26,281 nucleotides of DNA from Gaoshiqia sp050298035 (GCA_050298035.1 JBNKTK010000042.1:1-26281), one strand, 5' to 3'. Shown: positions 15,101 to 23,122, numbered from the stretch's first letter. The notes: generated by a model from the letters alone, not told the origin. Program-made: numbers and translations.

Positions 15101-18064
15101 ATGAAACACCTACTCCAACATATTCTCTTCCTAACCGTATTTCTTGCATTTTTCGGAAATAGCCAGGCCCAGTATTCCCCCGAATTTCTGGGGCGTATTT
15201 ATAATTCCTGGGTCGATTCGACATTGCAACAAATGACACTCGACCAAAAAATCGGGCAGCTGTTTATTGTACAGGCATATACTGATGAGAATGAAAAAGC
15301 AGACGAACTGCTTGACATGATTGAAAAATACCAGGTAGGCGGGGTAATTTTCATGCAAGGAACCGCCGCAAGGCAAGTTAACCTAACCAACCAAATTCAG
15401 CAGGCAAGCAAAATCCCATTGCTGATTACCATGGATGGCGAATGGGGACTAGGCTTTAGGTTGAAAGACGGGTTCAAGTACCCGGTGCAAATGGCATTAG
15501 GCGCCATCGAAGACGACACGCTGATTTATGAGATGGGCAAAGAAATTGGCCAACAAATGAAACGAATTGGTGTGCATGTCAACTTTGCCCCGGTTGCCGA
15601 TGTAAACAACAACCCGGACAATCCGGTGATCAATTACCGGAGCTTCGGGGAAGATCCGGAAGCTGTTGCACGAAAGGCTTGGCTCTATGCCCAAGGAATG
15701 CAGGATGTTGGAGTGCTGGCCGTGGCCAAACATTTTCCCGGGCACGGGGACACCGAGACAGATTCCCACCTGGGTTTGCCTGTCATTACACACGACACAA
15801 CACGATTGGATTCAGTTGAACTTCGCCCATTCAAATACCTAATAAAAAAAGGGATCGGCGGGATTATGACTGCCCACCTTCAGGTACGGGCACTTGAGCC
15901 GAACAAGAAAATACCGGCATCACTTTCGCAAAAAATCATTAAAGAAAAGTTAATTGGCGAATACGGTTACAACGGGCTAATTGTGACCGATGGTATGAAC
16001 ATGAGTGGCGTGACCGACCAATTCGACTCAGGCAAAGCAAGCGTGCTGGCTTTGCAGGCAGGGAACGACATGCTTGAAATTGTCCCGAACCTTCCCGAAG
16101 CGATTGAAGCAATAAAGAAAGCGTTACAAAAAGGCGACCTCCGCGAATCGGAAATCGACTGGAAATGCCGGAAAATTTTAGCACTAAAAAGTTGGCTCGG
16201 CCTTGATTCTTTTAAACCAATTTCAACTGACAACCTGTATAATGACCTGCATCAAACACAGTTCCAACTAACTAAAAGATTGCTGCATGAGAAATCGATC
16301 ACAGTACTAAAAAACAAAAGTGACCTGATCCCTCTTCAAAAACTGGATACACTAAAGATTGCTGTTGTTTCGATCGGCACAAACAAAGAGACTGCTTTTC
16401 AGCGTATGGCGGCAAATTACATGGATGTTGACTTCTTCAATTTAAAGGAACAGGCAACGCCCGCTGAAATCTCACGTTTATCAACCGAACTAAAATCGTA
16501 CAATTTGCTTATTTGCGGCATTCACGGGATGAACCTCAGTCCTTCAAAGCAATACGGAATCGACAGTTCTATTGGCGAATTTCTTCAAAAAAACAGTTCA
16601 AAAAAACGAATTGTTGCCCTATTCGGAAACCCATACGCACTAAACCTCATTCCCGGAATTGAAAATACCGAATCGCTTTTGGTGACCTACCAGGGAAATA
16701 CGATCACACAGGAACTAGCCGCGCAGACCATCTTTGGAGGGGTCTCTTCCGACGGGAAACTTCCGGTAAATGTAAATTCCCTTTTCAAGTTGAAGGACGG
16801 AGTGCCAGTAAAAAAAAATGACCGGCTAAAATACACCATCCCTGAAGAGCTTGGCATTTCATCGTCATACCTCGAACACCGGATTGACAGCTTGGCCGAA
16901 CTAGGGATAAAGGAGAAAGCCTACCCCGGCTGCCAGGTATTGATTGCAATTGAAGGCAAAGTAATTTTCCATAAATGCTATGGCTTTCTGACATACGATC
17001 AGGTTGATTCGGTGAGGAAAGACCATATTTACGACTGGGCATCCATTACCAAGGTAACGGGCCCTCTCCCTGCTTTGATCAAATTATACGGTGAACACAA
17101 GTTCAACCCCGACATTCCTTTTTCAGTTTACTGGCCCCCTTTTAGAGGAACCGACAAGGAAAAGATCACCTCCCGGGAAATCCTGGCACATCAATCACGC
17201 CTGCCGGCATACATTATTTTTTGGCAGAATACGATCAAATCCAATGGAGAATTAAGCAGCTCAATTTTTAAAAACAAGCCAACCAACCGGTTCAACGTAA
17301 GGATATCGCCACATTTATACATGAAACACGATTACTCCGGTAAGATGTTCGATGAAATCCGGGACGCTCAACTTTTGCCTAGGGCCAGGTATACTTATTC
17401 CGGCCTTGCTTTCTACCTGTTTCCTCAAATCATTAAAGATTTAAGCGGAACTGATTATGAAACTTACCTCGACCGGAATTTCTACCAACCGCTGGGTGCC
17501 TCATCAGTTGGTTTCAATCCACAGAAACGTTTTCCCCTGCAACGATTTGTACCGACCGAGTATGACGATTCTTTCCGCCATGAACTCATGCAAGGATACG
17601 TGCACGACGAAGGAGCAAGCATGATGGGAGGAGTTTCGGGCAATGCAGGCCTTTTTGGCACGGCAAATGATCTGGCGAAAGTGGCCGAAATGTATTTACA
17701 GAACGGCTATTACGGAGGCGAACAAGTGCTCGACTCGGCAAGCCTGGCCGAATTTACCCGCATCCAGTATCCCGGAAATGAAAACCGTCGCGGGCTTGGT
17801 TTCGACAAACCTTATATCGATAACTACAAGAACAAATTAAAAGATGCCTACCCGGCAGTTGACTCAAGTCCGTCAAGCTTTGGACACAGTGGTTTTACCG
17901 GGACTTTCTTTTGGGCCGATCCGGTCAATAAATCTTTATTCATTTTTTTTTCCAATCGCGTATATCCTACCCGAAACAATTCAAAGCTCTTCGATTTGAA
18001 CATTCGCCCGGCCATGCACCAGGTTATTTACGACAGCCTAAAACACCAGCCCCGGAACTATTAA
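15101..18064 (+). CDS. NagZ-like GH3 beta-N-acetylglucosaminidase fused to a serine beta-lactamase-fold (AmiE-like) domain
   Basis: The 987-residue secreted protein starts at the ATG at 15101, which opens a signal peptide (HILFLTVFLAFFGNSQAQ). The open frame extends 32 codons further upstream but that part is basic and repetitive. Residues 25-380 are a NagZ-type GH3 barrel: LITMDGEWGLG, FAPVADVNNNPDNPVI, KHFPGHGDTETDSH (210-223, with the His general acid/base of NagZ) and nucleophile Asp297 in IVTDGMNM. Residues 390-590 resemble the GH3 C-terminal domain. Residues 610-987 have the beta-lactamase/class C fold with Ser648-x-x-Lys651 (SITK), Tyr766-Ser-Gly, and HSGFTGT at 929-935. B. subtilis has the same activities as separate NagZ and AmiE (MurNAc-L-Ala amidase of the beta-lactamase fold). 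Expected role: release of GlcNAc and possibly stem peptides from muropeptides in the periplasm. Confidence 0.93.
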   Translation: MKHLLQHILFLTVFLAFFGNSQAQYSPEFLGRIYNSWVDSTLQQMTLDQKIGQLFIVQAYTDENEKADELLDMIEKYQVGGVIFMQGTAARQVNLTNQIQQASKIPLLITMDGEWGLGFRLKDGFKYPVQMALGAIEDDTLIYEMGKEIGQQMKRIGVHVNFAPVADVNNNPDNPVINYRSFGEDPEAVARKAWLYAQGMQDVGVLAVAKHFPGHGDTETDSHLGLPVITHDTTRLDSVELRPFKYLIKKGIGGIMTAHLQVRALEPNKKIPASLSQKIIKEKLIGEYGYNGLIVTDGMNMSGVTDQFDSGKASVLALQAGNDMLEIVPNLPEAIEAIKKALQKGDLRESEIDWKCRKILALKSWLGLDSFKPISTDNLYNDLHQTQFQLTKRLLHEKSITVLKNKSDLIPLQKLDTLKIAVVSIGTNKETAFQRMAANYMDVDFFNLKEQATPAEISRLSTELKSYNLLICGIHGMNLSPSKQYGIDSSIGEFLQKNSSKKRIVALFGNPYALNLIPGIENTESLLVTYQGNTITQELAAQTIFGGVSSDGKLPVNVNSLFKLKDGVPVKKNDRLKYTIPEELGISSSYLEHRIDSLAELGIKEKAYPGCQVLIAIEGKVIFHKCYGFLTYDQVDSVRKDHIYDWASITKVTGPLPALIKLYGEHKFNPDIPFSVYWPPFRGTDKEKITSREILAHQSRLPAYIIFWQNTIKSNGELSSSIFKNKPTNRFNVRISPHLYMKHDYSGKMFDEIRDAQLLPRARYTYSGLAFYLFPQIIKDLSGTDYETYLDRNFYQPLGASSVGFNPQKRFPLQRFVPTEYDDSFRHELMQGYVHDEGASMMGGVSGNAGLFGTANDLAKVAEMYLQNGYYGGEQVLDSASLAEFTRIQYPGNENRRGLGFDKPYIDNYKNKLKDAYPAVDSSPSSFGHSGFTGTFFWADPVNKSLFIFFSNRVYPTRNNSKLFDLNIRPAMHQVIYDSLKHQPRNY

Positions 18065-18068
18065 AATT

Positions 18069-18088
18069 TGTTAAAATGTTTTTTAACA
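18069..18088. other. AT-rich hairpin after the GH3 fusion gene
   Basis: TGTTAAAA and TTTTAACA form a perfect 8-bp stem with loop TGTT, starting 5 nt after the stop. It lacks a U-tract and is AT-only apart from one pair, so it may be a weak terminator or simply chance. The remainder of 18089-18300 shows no gene and no clear promoter element. Confidence 0.3.
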
Positions 18089-18300
18089 TTCATGTTCAAC
18101 CAATTAAGCTGGATTAGCTGCAATGCCTCTAATAAAAGTAGGTTCAGCATCTCTCCCAGGTTAAAAGAGATAATAAAAACGCGTTAAACTTCCCTAAAAC
18201 ATATTCAACTCCAAAATGACGCTTACATTATTAAATTATTAATTTTAACTTTAAAGGGAGTTAATGATCTATTGTTTAATAACCTATAAATTTTACTGCC

Positions 18301-18552
18301 ATGGAGAGGAAAATCACTTTTAACGAACTTCGTAAAATCAAAGACAGTTTACCTGACGGTACAATCCATCAAATTGCGCAGGAGTTTAACATTACAGATG
18401 AGACCGTCAGGAATTATTTTGGGGGTGCAAATTACGATCGTGGGAAATCAGTAGGATTACACATTGAACCGGGACCAAACGGGGGAATTGTTTTATTGGA
18501 TGACACAAAAATATTGGAACGCGCAGAAGAACTTCTGGCCGACGTTCATTAA
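18301..18552 (+). CDS. Small helix-turn-helix DNA-binding protein
   Basis: An 83-residue protein with a compact HTH between residues 20 and 45 (TIHQIAQEFNITDETVRNYF), where the second helix would contact DNA. The C-terminal half (GPNGGIVLLDDTKILERAEEL) probably forms a short beta-hairpin and helix. It has no signal peptide. Its length and the separate terminator suggest a monocistronic regulator or nucleoid-associated protein. I recognise the type from other Bacteroidota genomes but not a named family; its target is unknown. The 236-nt leader region upstream is unusually long for such a small gene. Confidence 0.75.
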   Translation: MERKITFNELRKIKDSLPDGTIHQIAQEFNITDETVRNYFGGANYDRGKSVGLHIEPGPNGGIVLLDDTKILERAEELLADVH

Positions 18553-18573
18553 AAACATTTAAATTTTACCCTG

Positions 18574-18608
18574 AAAAACTGCTTTAACAAAATAAAGCAG
18601 TTTTTTTT
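18574..18608 (+). terminator. Intrinsic terminator after the HTH gene
   Basis: A perfect 13-bp stem (AAAAACTGCTTTA at 18574-18586 with TAAAGCAGTTTTT at 18593-18605) closes a 6-nt loop and continues into a T8 run ending at 18608. It lies 21 nt after the HTH stop. Confidence 0.9.
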
Positions 18609-18646
18609 CGCCATAAAGTCAGCCGAAAGTGCAGAGAAATGACGAC

Positions 18647-18692
18647 AAAAAAAAAGCTGTTGAAAGTTGAAACATCAACCACCAACAGCTTT
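18647..18692 (-). terminator. Intrinsic terminator after the DEAD-box helicase gene
   Basis: Read on the minus strand, AAAGCTGTTG-type arms (18683-18692 with 18653-18662, perfect 10 bp) enclose a loop that has an inner 5-bp stem (18666-18670 with 18675-18679). A T9 run at 18655-18647 follows. It starts 21 nt after the helicase stop and faces the HTH terminator. Confidence 0.85.
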
Positions 18693-18713
18693 CCACAAAA
18701 ATATCTGAAAGAA

Positions 18714-20411
18714 TTATCGTCTGTTTTGTCGTTTCCTCGAATCTGATCCTGCAAAGTCACGCTTCTTTCCCCTGTTGCGTTGTTGTGCCGGCCACTCCTG
18801 CCCTGCAACCTTATCAACCTTCAACGGATGTCCATCAATTGCAGCCCGTCCCATCGCCTTAATCAATTCCGACTCAAACCGGCTATCAATTTCGAAGAAA
18901 GAGAATTTACGCTGAATATCGATTTTACCAATTTCAATGTTTTTCTTTCTCAAATTATCATTGATCAACCCCAGTAGACGCGAAGCATTAAGGTTTTGCT
19001 TTTTACCCGCATTAATAAACATTCTTGAAAACTCAACATGGTTGCGTCCCCTGCTGTTCTTACCAACCGACCTAGGTTCCTTTTCATGCACGTTCAGGTC
19101 GGGAGCATTTTTGTAATAAGACAGGAACCGGTTGAACTCAACCGAAACAAAACGCTTCAAAATATCTTCACTGCTCAAACCGGCAAACTTTTCCTTAATA
19201 GCCGGTAAATATGGATCTATTCGGGAGCTATTCACCTCAACTTGGACCACTTTGTCAATCAAGTGCATCAATTGCACCTCGCAAATTTCCTCACCTGCCG
19301 GAACCATTTTCCGCTCAAAACGTTTGTGCGAAAACTGCTCGATTTGTCTCAGTTTACCGGTTTCGCGCATGTGCAAAATCGATACCGAGATACCGCTTTT
19401 ACCTGCACGCCCGGTCCGTCCGCTCCGGTGAATATAAACTTCAGGGTCATCCGGCAGACTGTAATTGATCACATGGCTCAAATCGTTCACATCCAATCCT
19501 CGCGCGGCAACATCGGTTGCGACCAGCATTTGCAGGTGTCGCGAACGAAAACGGCTCATCACGTGGTCGCGCTGTGCCTGCGACAAATCACCGTGCAAAG
19601 CATCAGCATTATACCCGTCGGCCATAAATTTTTCGGCAACTTCGCGGGTTTCCATCCGGGTGCGGCAAAAAACAATGGCATAGCAATTCGGATAGTTATC
19701 GGCAATCCGTTTTAAGGTAGCGTATTTGTCTTTTGCATGAACAACATAGTAATGGTGCTCCACATTCTCAGCCCCCTGGTTGCGTTTCCCAACCGAAAGC
19801 TCATCAGGGCTATTCAGATACTTCGAAGACATATCCGCTATCTCCTTTGGCATAGTTGCCGAAAAAAGCAAGGTTTGCTTAATTGCAGGCGTTTCAGCCA
19901 GAATGGCATCCATCTCCTCTTTAAAGCCCATTGTCAGCATTTCGTCAGCTTCATCCAGCACAAGCCATCTGATCTGACTCACATTCAACACTTTTCGACG
20001 GATTAAATCATGAACACGGCCGGGAGTTCCGACAACAATCTGTCCGCCATCACGCAATTCCCTGATTTGTTTACCAATATCAGCGCCACCGTATACCGGG
20101 ATATTTTTAAAGCCACGAATATTTTTCGAGAAAGACTCCAGGTCGCGGTTGATCTGCAAGCACAATTCGCGGGTAGGGCACAATATTAATGCCTGAACAG
20201 CATTTGAGTTCGTATCAACACGATGCAACAATGGCAAGCCAAAAGCAGCAGTTTTACCGGTTCCGGTTTGCGCAAGGGCAATCAGGTCGTTGGTGTTGTT
20301 CAAAAGGTGAGGAATTGTTTTTTCCTGAATAGGTGTAGGTTGTACAAAGCCCATTTCTGAAATGGCGCTAAGTATCTCGGGCTTCAGGCCCGTTTCTTCA
20401 AATGTCATCAT
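18714..20411 (-). CDS. DEAD-box ATP-dependent RNA helicase with DbpA-type RNA-binding C-terminus
   Basis: This 565-residue cytoplasmic helicase has all core motifs: Q motif (Phe4 and GFVQPTPIQ), AQTGTGKT at 47-54, PTREL at 79-83, TPGR, DEAD at 153-156, SAT at 184-186, then VATDVAARGLDV and HRSGRTGRAGKSG. After a linker, about residues 455-540 form a DbpA/CsdA-like RNA-binding domain (FINAGKKQNLNASRLLGLI, then KIDIQRKFSFFEI), followed by a basic tail (RNRGKKRD). Such proteins unwind rRNA helices in ribosome assembly and often act during cold shock; CsdA/DeaD and DbpA are the nearest models. Tandem ATGs at 20411 and 20408 are both possible. A good -7 element lies 60 nt upstream. Confidence 0.93.
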   Translation of the reverse strand: MMTFEETGLKPEILSAISEMGFVQPTPIQEKTIPHLLNNTNDLIALAQTGTGKTAAFGLPLLHRVDTNSNAVQALILCPTRELCLQINRDLESFSKNIRGFKNIPVYGGADIGKQIRELRDGGQIVVGTPGRVHDLIRRKVLNVSQIRWLVLDEADEMLTMGFKEEMDAILAETPAIKQTLLFSATMPKEIADMSSKYLNSPDELSVGKRNQGAENVEHHYYVVHAKDKYATLKRIADNYPNCYAIVFCRTRMETREVAEKFMADGYNADALHGDLSQAQRDHVMSRFRSRHLQMLVATDVAARGLDVNDLSHVINYSLPDDPEVYIHRSGRTGRAGKSGISVSILHMRETGKLRQIEQFSHKRFERKMVPAGEEICEVQLMHLIDKVVQVEVNSSRIDPYLPAIKEKFAGLSSEDILKRFVSVEFNRFLSYYKNAPDLNVHEKEPRSVGKNSRGRNHVEFSRMFINAGKKQNLNASRLLGLINDNLRKKNIEIGKIDIQRKFSFFEIDSRFESELIKAMGRAAIDGHPLKVDKVAGQEWPAQQRNRGKKRDFAGSDSRKRQNRR

Positions 20412-20470
20412 CGTAAATTATTAAGCGAAAGGCAACACGCCTCTCTGATCCAATAAGCACCGATGACAAC

Positions 20471-20478
20471 CAAATTTA
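20471..20478 (-). promoter_or_regulatory. Likely -7 element of the helicase gene
   Basis: The minus strand reads TAAATTTG, an exact TAnnTTTG match 60 nt upstream of the helicase start. A second exact match, TACCTTTG, occurs further upstream at 20524-20531, so two start points are possible. Confidence 0.45.
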
Positions 20479-20628
20479 CTTTTCACAATATACCCCTTTG
20501 CCATCTATGCAAAAATCGAGGTGCAAAGGTAATCTTATTTCTTTACAACTGCACATGTGTTTTATTTCGTCATTTACAAGCAGATAGATTACGTCAAAAT
20601 TCGTAACTTATTGTCAGGAACATTCAAG

Positions 20629-21042
20629 ATGGGACACTCATACTTATTTACTTGCAAAGATTGTAAACACACCCAGAAACTCTATGAAGGATGGGGATTT
20701 ATGGCGCACGACCAGACCGCCCGCGAGTACCTGCAATCGAAACAGGTTAAGCTCCATTACAAAACATATCAAAAAATCGTTAAACTTTTGCAGTACCATC
20801 CGGATTTGGAACTCAGGATGGAATACCGCATCTTCCGTTGCCATCGTTGCCTTCAGATTTCAGATAAACTCTTTGTCCAGGTCACTGATGGCGAGCATGT
20901 CCTTCACCAAACCCGGTTCAGATGTTCCACTTGCCGAACCGTCATCAGGCACACCAATATCCACAGTCTCAAATATGCCATTTGCCCGAAATGCAAAAGC
21001 CCAAAATTCAAAAAGGCAAAAGAGCTGGTACTTTGGAATTAA
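20629..21042 (+). CDS. Zinc-ribbon protein of unknown function
   Basis: The 137-residue product has four CxxC pairs: Cys9/12, Cys71/74, Cys99/102 and Cys119/122. They would make two zinc ribbons, the first pair with the second and the third with the fourth, separated by a helical, basic middle part (residues 30-65). No signal peptide or membrane segment is present, so it should be cytoplasmic. The open frame continues 24 codons upstream to a GTG, but the ATG at 20629 gives a clean start just before the first CxxC. I do not recognise a named family. Zinc ribbons of this kind bind nucleic acid or protein partners. It lies divergent from the helicase and upstream of a small membrane protein. Confidence 0.75.
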   Translation: MGHSYLFTCKDCKHTQKLYEGWGFMAHDQTAREYLQSKQVKLHYKTYQKIVKLLQYHPDLELRMEYRIFRCHRCLQISDKLFVQVTDGEHVLHQTRFRCSTCRTVIRHTNIHSLKYAICPKCKSPKFKKAKELVLWN

Positions 21043-21145
21043 TCAACAACCTGCATCATCCTGCATTTGTTCCTCATTTGTCAAATCATATGATTTTGAG
21101 GTCAGCCAAAGAATAACTAAACTTGCTGGCAAAACAACCCGTTTC

Positions 21146-21400
21146 ATGAAGGTACTTATAGTAGCACTGCTGGTTTTCCTGATCAACATCCCGTTTGGCT
21201 CACTAAGGGCTGGTCATAAAAAATTTACGCTGATGTGGTGGCTTTACATCCACATTCCCGTGCCTTTTGTGATTTTACTTCGCATATACAGCGACATTGG
21301 ATTCGCGCTCTATACTTATCCAATACTGGTTGGCGCTTTTTTTGGCGGACAACTGATTGGCCGGAAGTATTTCCCGATGAAAGCCCGGCAACAGAAATAA
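21146..21400 (+). CDS. Small membrane protein of unknown function
   Basis: An 84-residue protein with three hydrophobic stretches: residues 3-16 (VLIVALLVFLINIP), about 32-46 (LYIHIPVPFVILLR) and about 53-71 (FALYTYPILVGAFFGGQLIG), ending in a basic tail. The middle part with LMWWLYIHIPVP is typical of small Bacteroidota membrane proteins without assigned function. The open frame extends upstream in the zinc-ribbon gene's alternative frame, but that part is a shadow; the ATG at 21146 starts the hydrophobic protein. It follows the zinc-ribbon gene by 103 nt on the same strand. Confidence 0.65.
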   Translation: MKVLIVALLVFLINIPFGSLRAGHKKFTLMWWLYIHIPVPFVILLRIYSDIGFALYTYPILVGAFFGGQLIGRKYFPMKARQQK

Positions 21401-21457
21401 TCTGAGAGACACTGGCTTTCAGTGCAGTATCCACGGAAATGAGGCCGTCAACAATTC

Positions 21458-21475
21458 ATCCGTTTTTTTACTGAT
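21458..21475 (+). promoter_or_regulatory. Weak copy of the island element upstream of the first regulator
   Basis: ATCCGT, a 7-nt gap and CTGAT match the core and spacing of the repeated element at 23126-23143. The gap bases differ. Across 26 aligned bases I count 17 identities. It lies 87 nt upstream of the GTG start of the first regulator, within the 161-nt spacer 21401-21561. Confidence 0.35.
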
Positions 21476-21561
21476 ATAAATATTCATACAATACAATGCA
21501 ACTAATTAAAAATCAATAAATTATCATTGATTTTACTTCTATTTTTTCGTAACTTGCATTT

Positions 21562-22200
21562 GTGAAGACGAAAATATTAATAGTTGATGACTACAATATT
21601 TTCAGAAAGGGACTGAAACTGATACTCGAGAAATGTAACACGCTGAAGGTAGTTGGAGAAGCACTAAATTCCGATGAACTTTTTAAGCTATTGGAAACGA
21701 TAAAACCTGATTTAATCGTAATGAATTTAATGCTCCCTCATCATGCCGTTGTCGAAATTTCAAAAAAACTATCCAAAGACTATCCAACAATTCCATTCAT
21801 CCTAATAACCGCAAGAAAGATTGAGTCCACTCTGCTCGGGTGCATTATGAACGGGGCAAGGGGGGTTGTGTGGAAAGACAGCTCTCCCACGGACTTAATA
21901 CGTGCCATTAAAACCGTTGCTTCGGGAGAGAATTATTTTATTATCCCGGAATCAAGAATGCTAAACCACGCAGCTCAGCATTCAACACTAAAAAATGATA
22001 CAAGAATCAGTTTTCGCGAACAGCAGGTACTGAAACTGATTGCCAATGGCTATTCATATAAAGAGATTGGCTCAAAATTAAACATCAGCCCCCGAACCGT
22101 TGAGTCACATAAAAACAACATCCTTGTAAAACTGGATCTTCATTCAGTAACCGACCTCATCAAATACGCGATCCGATCGAACCTGATTGATCTTAACTAA
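21562..22200 (+). CDS. LuxR/NarL-type response regulator with Asn at the phosphorylation site
   Basis: The 212-residue protein starts at GTG and has a receiver domain (about 3-122) and a LuxR-type HTH (149-206: SFREQQVLKLIANGYSYKEI, ISPRTVESHKNNIL). The acidic pocket Asp9-Asp10, Thr83 and Lys105 are kept, but the phosphoacceptor position in VMNLMLP is Asn55 rather than Asp. It therefore should not be phosphorylated there and may act constitutively, bind another ligand or work as a dimer partner. No histidine kinase is adjacent. The next downstream gene encodes a close relative with the complementary defect. The GTG is the only start that gives a whole first beta strand (KILIVDD). Confidence 0.92.
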   Translation: MKTKILIVDDYNIFRKGLKLILEKCNTLKVVGEALNSDELFKLLETIKPDLIVMNLMLPHHAVVEISKKLSKDYPTIPFILITARKIESTLLGCIMNGARGVVWKDSSPTDLIRAIKTVASGENYFIIPESRMLNHAAQHSTLKNDTRISFREQQVLKLIANGYSYKEIGSKLNISPRTVESHKNNILVKLDLHSVTDLIKYAIRSNLIDLN

Positions 22201-22243
22201 CCACAATCACACTACAACTGCACAAAAACATCACCTGTCTTCT

Positions 22244-22269
22244 GCCCAATAAGGGATTTCACGGATAAA
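22244..22269 (-). repeat. Inverted copy of the island element between the two regulators
   Basis: On the minus strand this begins TTTATCCGTGAAATCCCTTA and ends GGGC. It matches the copy at 23123-23148 at 21 of 26 positions. A second partial copy starts with ATCCGT on the minus strand at 22288-22283, 22 nt away, about two helical turns. The 233-nt spacer 22201-22433 holds no convincing gene. Confidence 0.6.
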
Positions 22270-22433
22270 ATTAGGGACAAAAACGGATTGATTTCAGCAT
22301 CATCGATGTGGTAAATTGCATATCCCATCTGACTTGGTGGGAATGCGTGAAAAGGGACAAATCATCATTAAAAAAAACCAAACTATGAAGCTCATGAAAC
22401 TTTTTGGGAACATGTATTTAATCGGACAAAGAA

Positions 22434-23087
22434 ATGGAAACTATATACAAGATTGCGCTATTGGAAAACTTTACCTTATTCAGCTCCGGAATTAAATCAA
22501 TTTTAATGCAAGATGGAAAATTTGAGATCGTAGCTGAAGCAAAAGATGCACAAGAACTTCTTCCACAAATGAAAGATACCAATGCCAGCGTGCTGATCAT
22601 TGACATTCTCCATTGTGAAAACGCCGGGATCAAGCAATTAAAAAAGATCAGGCGTACAATCCCCAATATTCCCATATTACTTATTACGAGCCAGGATTAT
22701 GCCGACTGCTTTTGGGAGCACCTCAAACTAGGGACAAAAGGCTTTATTTTTCGCGACGACAGCAAAGAAGAATTGATCAAGGCTATTATTAAACTGAGCC
22801 AAGGTGAAACTTATTTTCAAAACGGTGTTCAGAAGAGTTTCAAAGAGGCCGTAAAACAACTTAAAGCAGATAAAAAGCCAATCAGACGAAAACCGATCCT
22901 AACCGACCGGGAAATATCGGTACTCAAACTATTTTGCAGGGGATTCACCTACAAAGAAATCGGGGCCAAGTTATTCATCAGCCCCCGAACAGTTGAAACC
23001 CATAAAAAAAACATTCTTTCAAAATTGAAATTACGATCGACGGTAGAAATGGTAAAATACGCTTTTCACAACCGTATACTACTCTAA
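22434..23087 (+). CDS. LuxR/NarL-type response regulator with degenerate acidic pocket
   Basis: A 217-residue protein with a receiver (about 6-125) and a LuxR HTH (156-215: LTDREISVLKLFCRGFTYKE, then ISPRTVETHKKNIL). The phosphoacceptor Asp57 (in LIIDILH) and Thr85 are present. The paired acidic residues that bind Mg2+ are Glu11-Asn12 (LLENF), and the conserved Lys is Arg107 (FIFRDDS). Phosphotransfer is thus doubtful. The HTH is nearly identical to that of the preceding regulator (shared YKEIG.KL, ISPRTVE.HK.NIL), so the two probably bind similar sites. It follows the first regulator by 233 nt and is followed by the hotdog gene. Start: the ATG at 22434 directly precedes the first strand. Confidence 0.92.
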   Translation: METIYKIALLENFTLFSSGIKSILMQDGKFEIVAEAKDAQELLPQMKDTNASVLIIDILHCENAGIKQLKKIRRTIPNIPILLITSQDYADCFWEHLKLGTKGFIFRDDSKEELIKAIIKLSQGETYFQNGVQKSFKEAVKQLKADKKPIRRKPILTDREISVLKLFCRGFTYKEIGAKLFISPRTVETHKKNILSKLKLRSTVEMVKYAFHNRILL

Positions 23088-23122
23088 ATCAAATAAAAAC
23101 AACTCAAAGGACTATATTTCAG

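Noticed and set aside
20557..20628. 24-codon N-terminal extension of the zinc-ribbon protein from a GTG
   Set aside because: The ATG at 20629 starts just before the first CxxC pair; the extension has no motif and begins with a rare start codon.
20684..21145. Long plus-strand open frame upstream of the small membrane protein
   Set aside because: It overlaps the zinc-ribbon gene in another frame and its sequence is a low-quality shadow; only the part from 21146 looks like a protein.
22385..22495. 36-codon open frame overlapping the start of the second regulator
   Set aside because: It could be a leader peptide, but it has no distinctive composition and overlaps the regulator by 62 nt out of frame; too little support.
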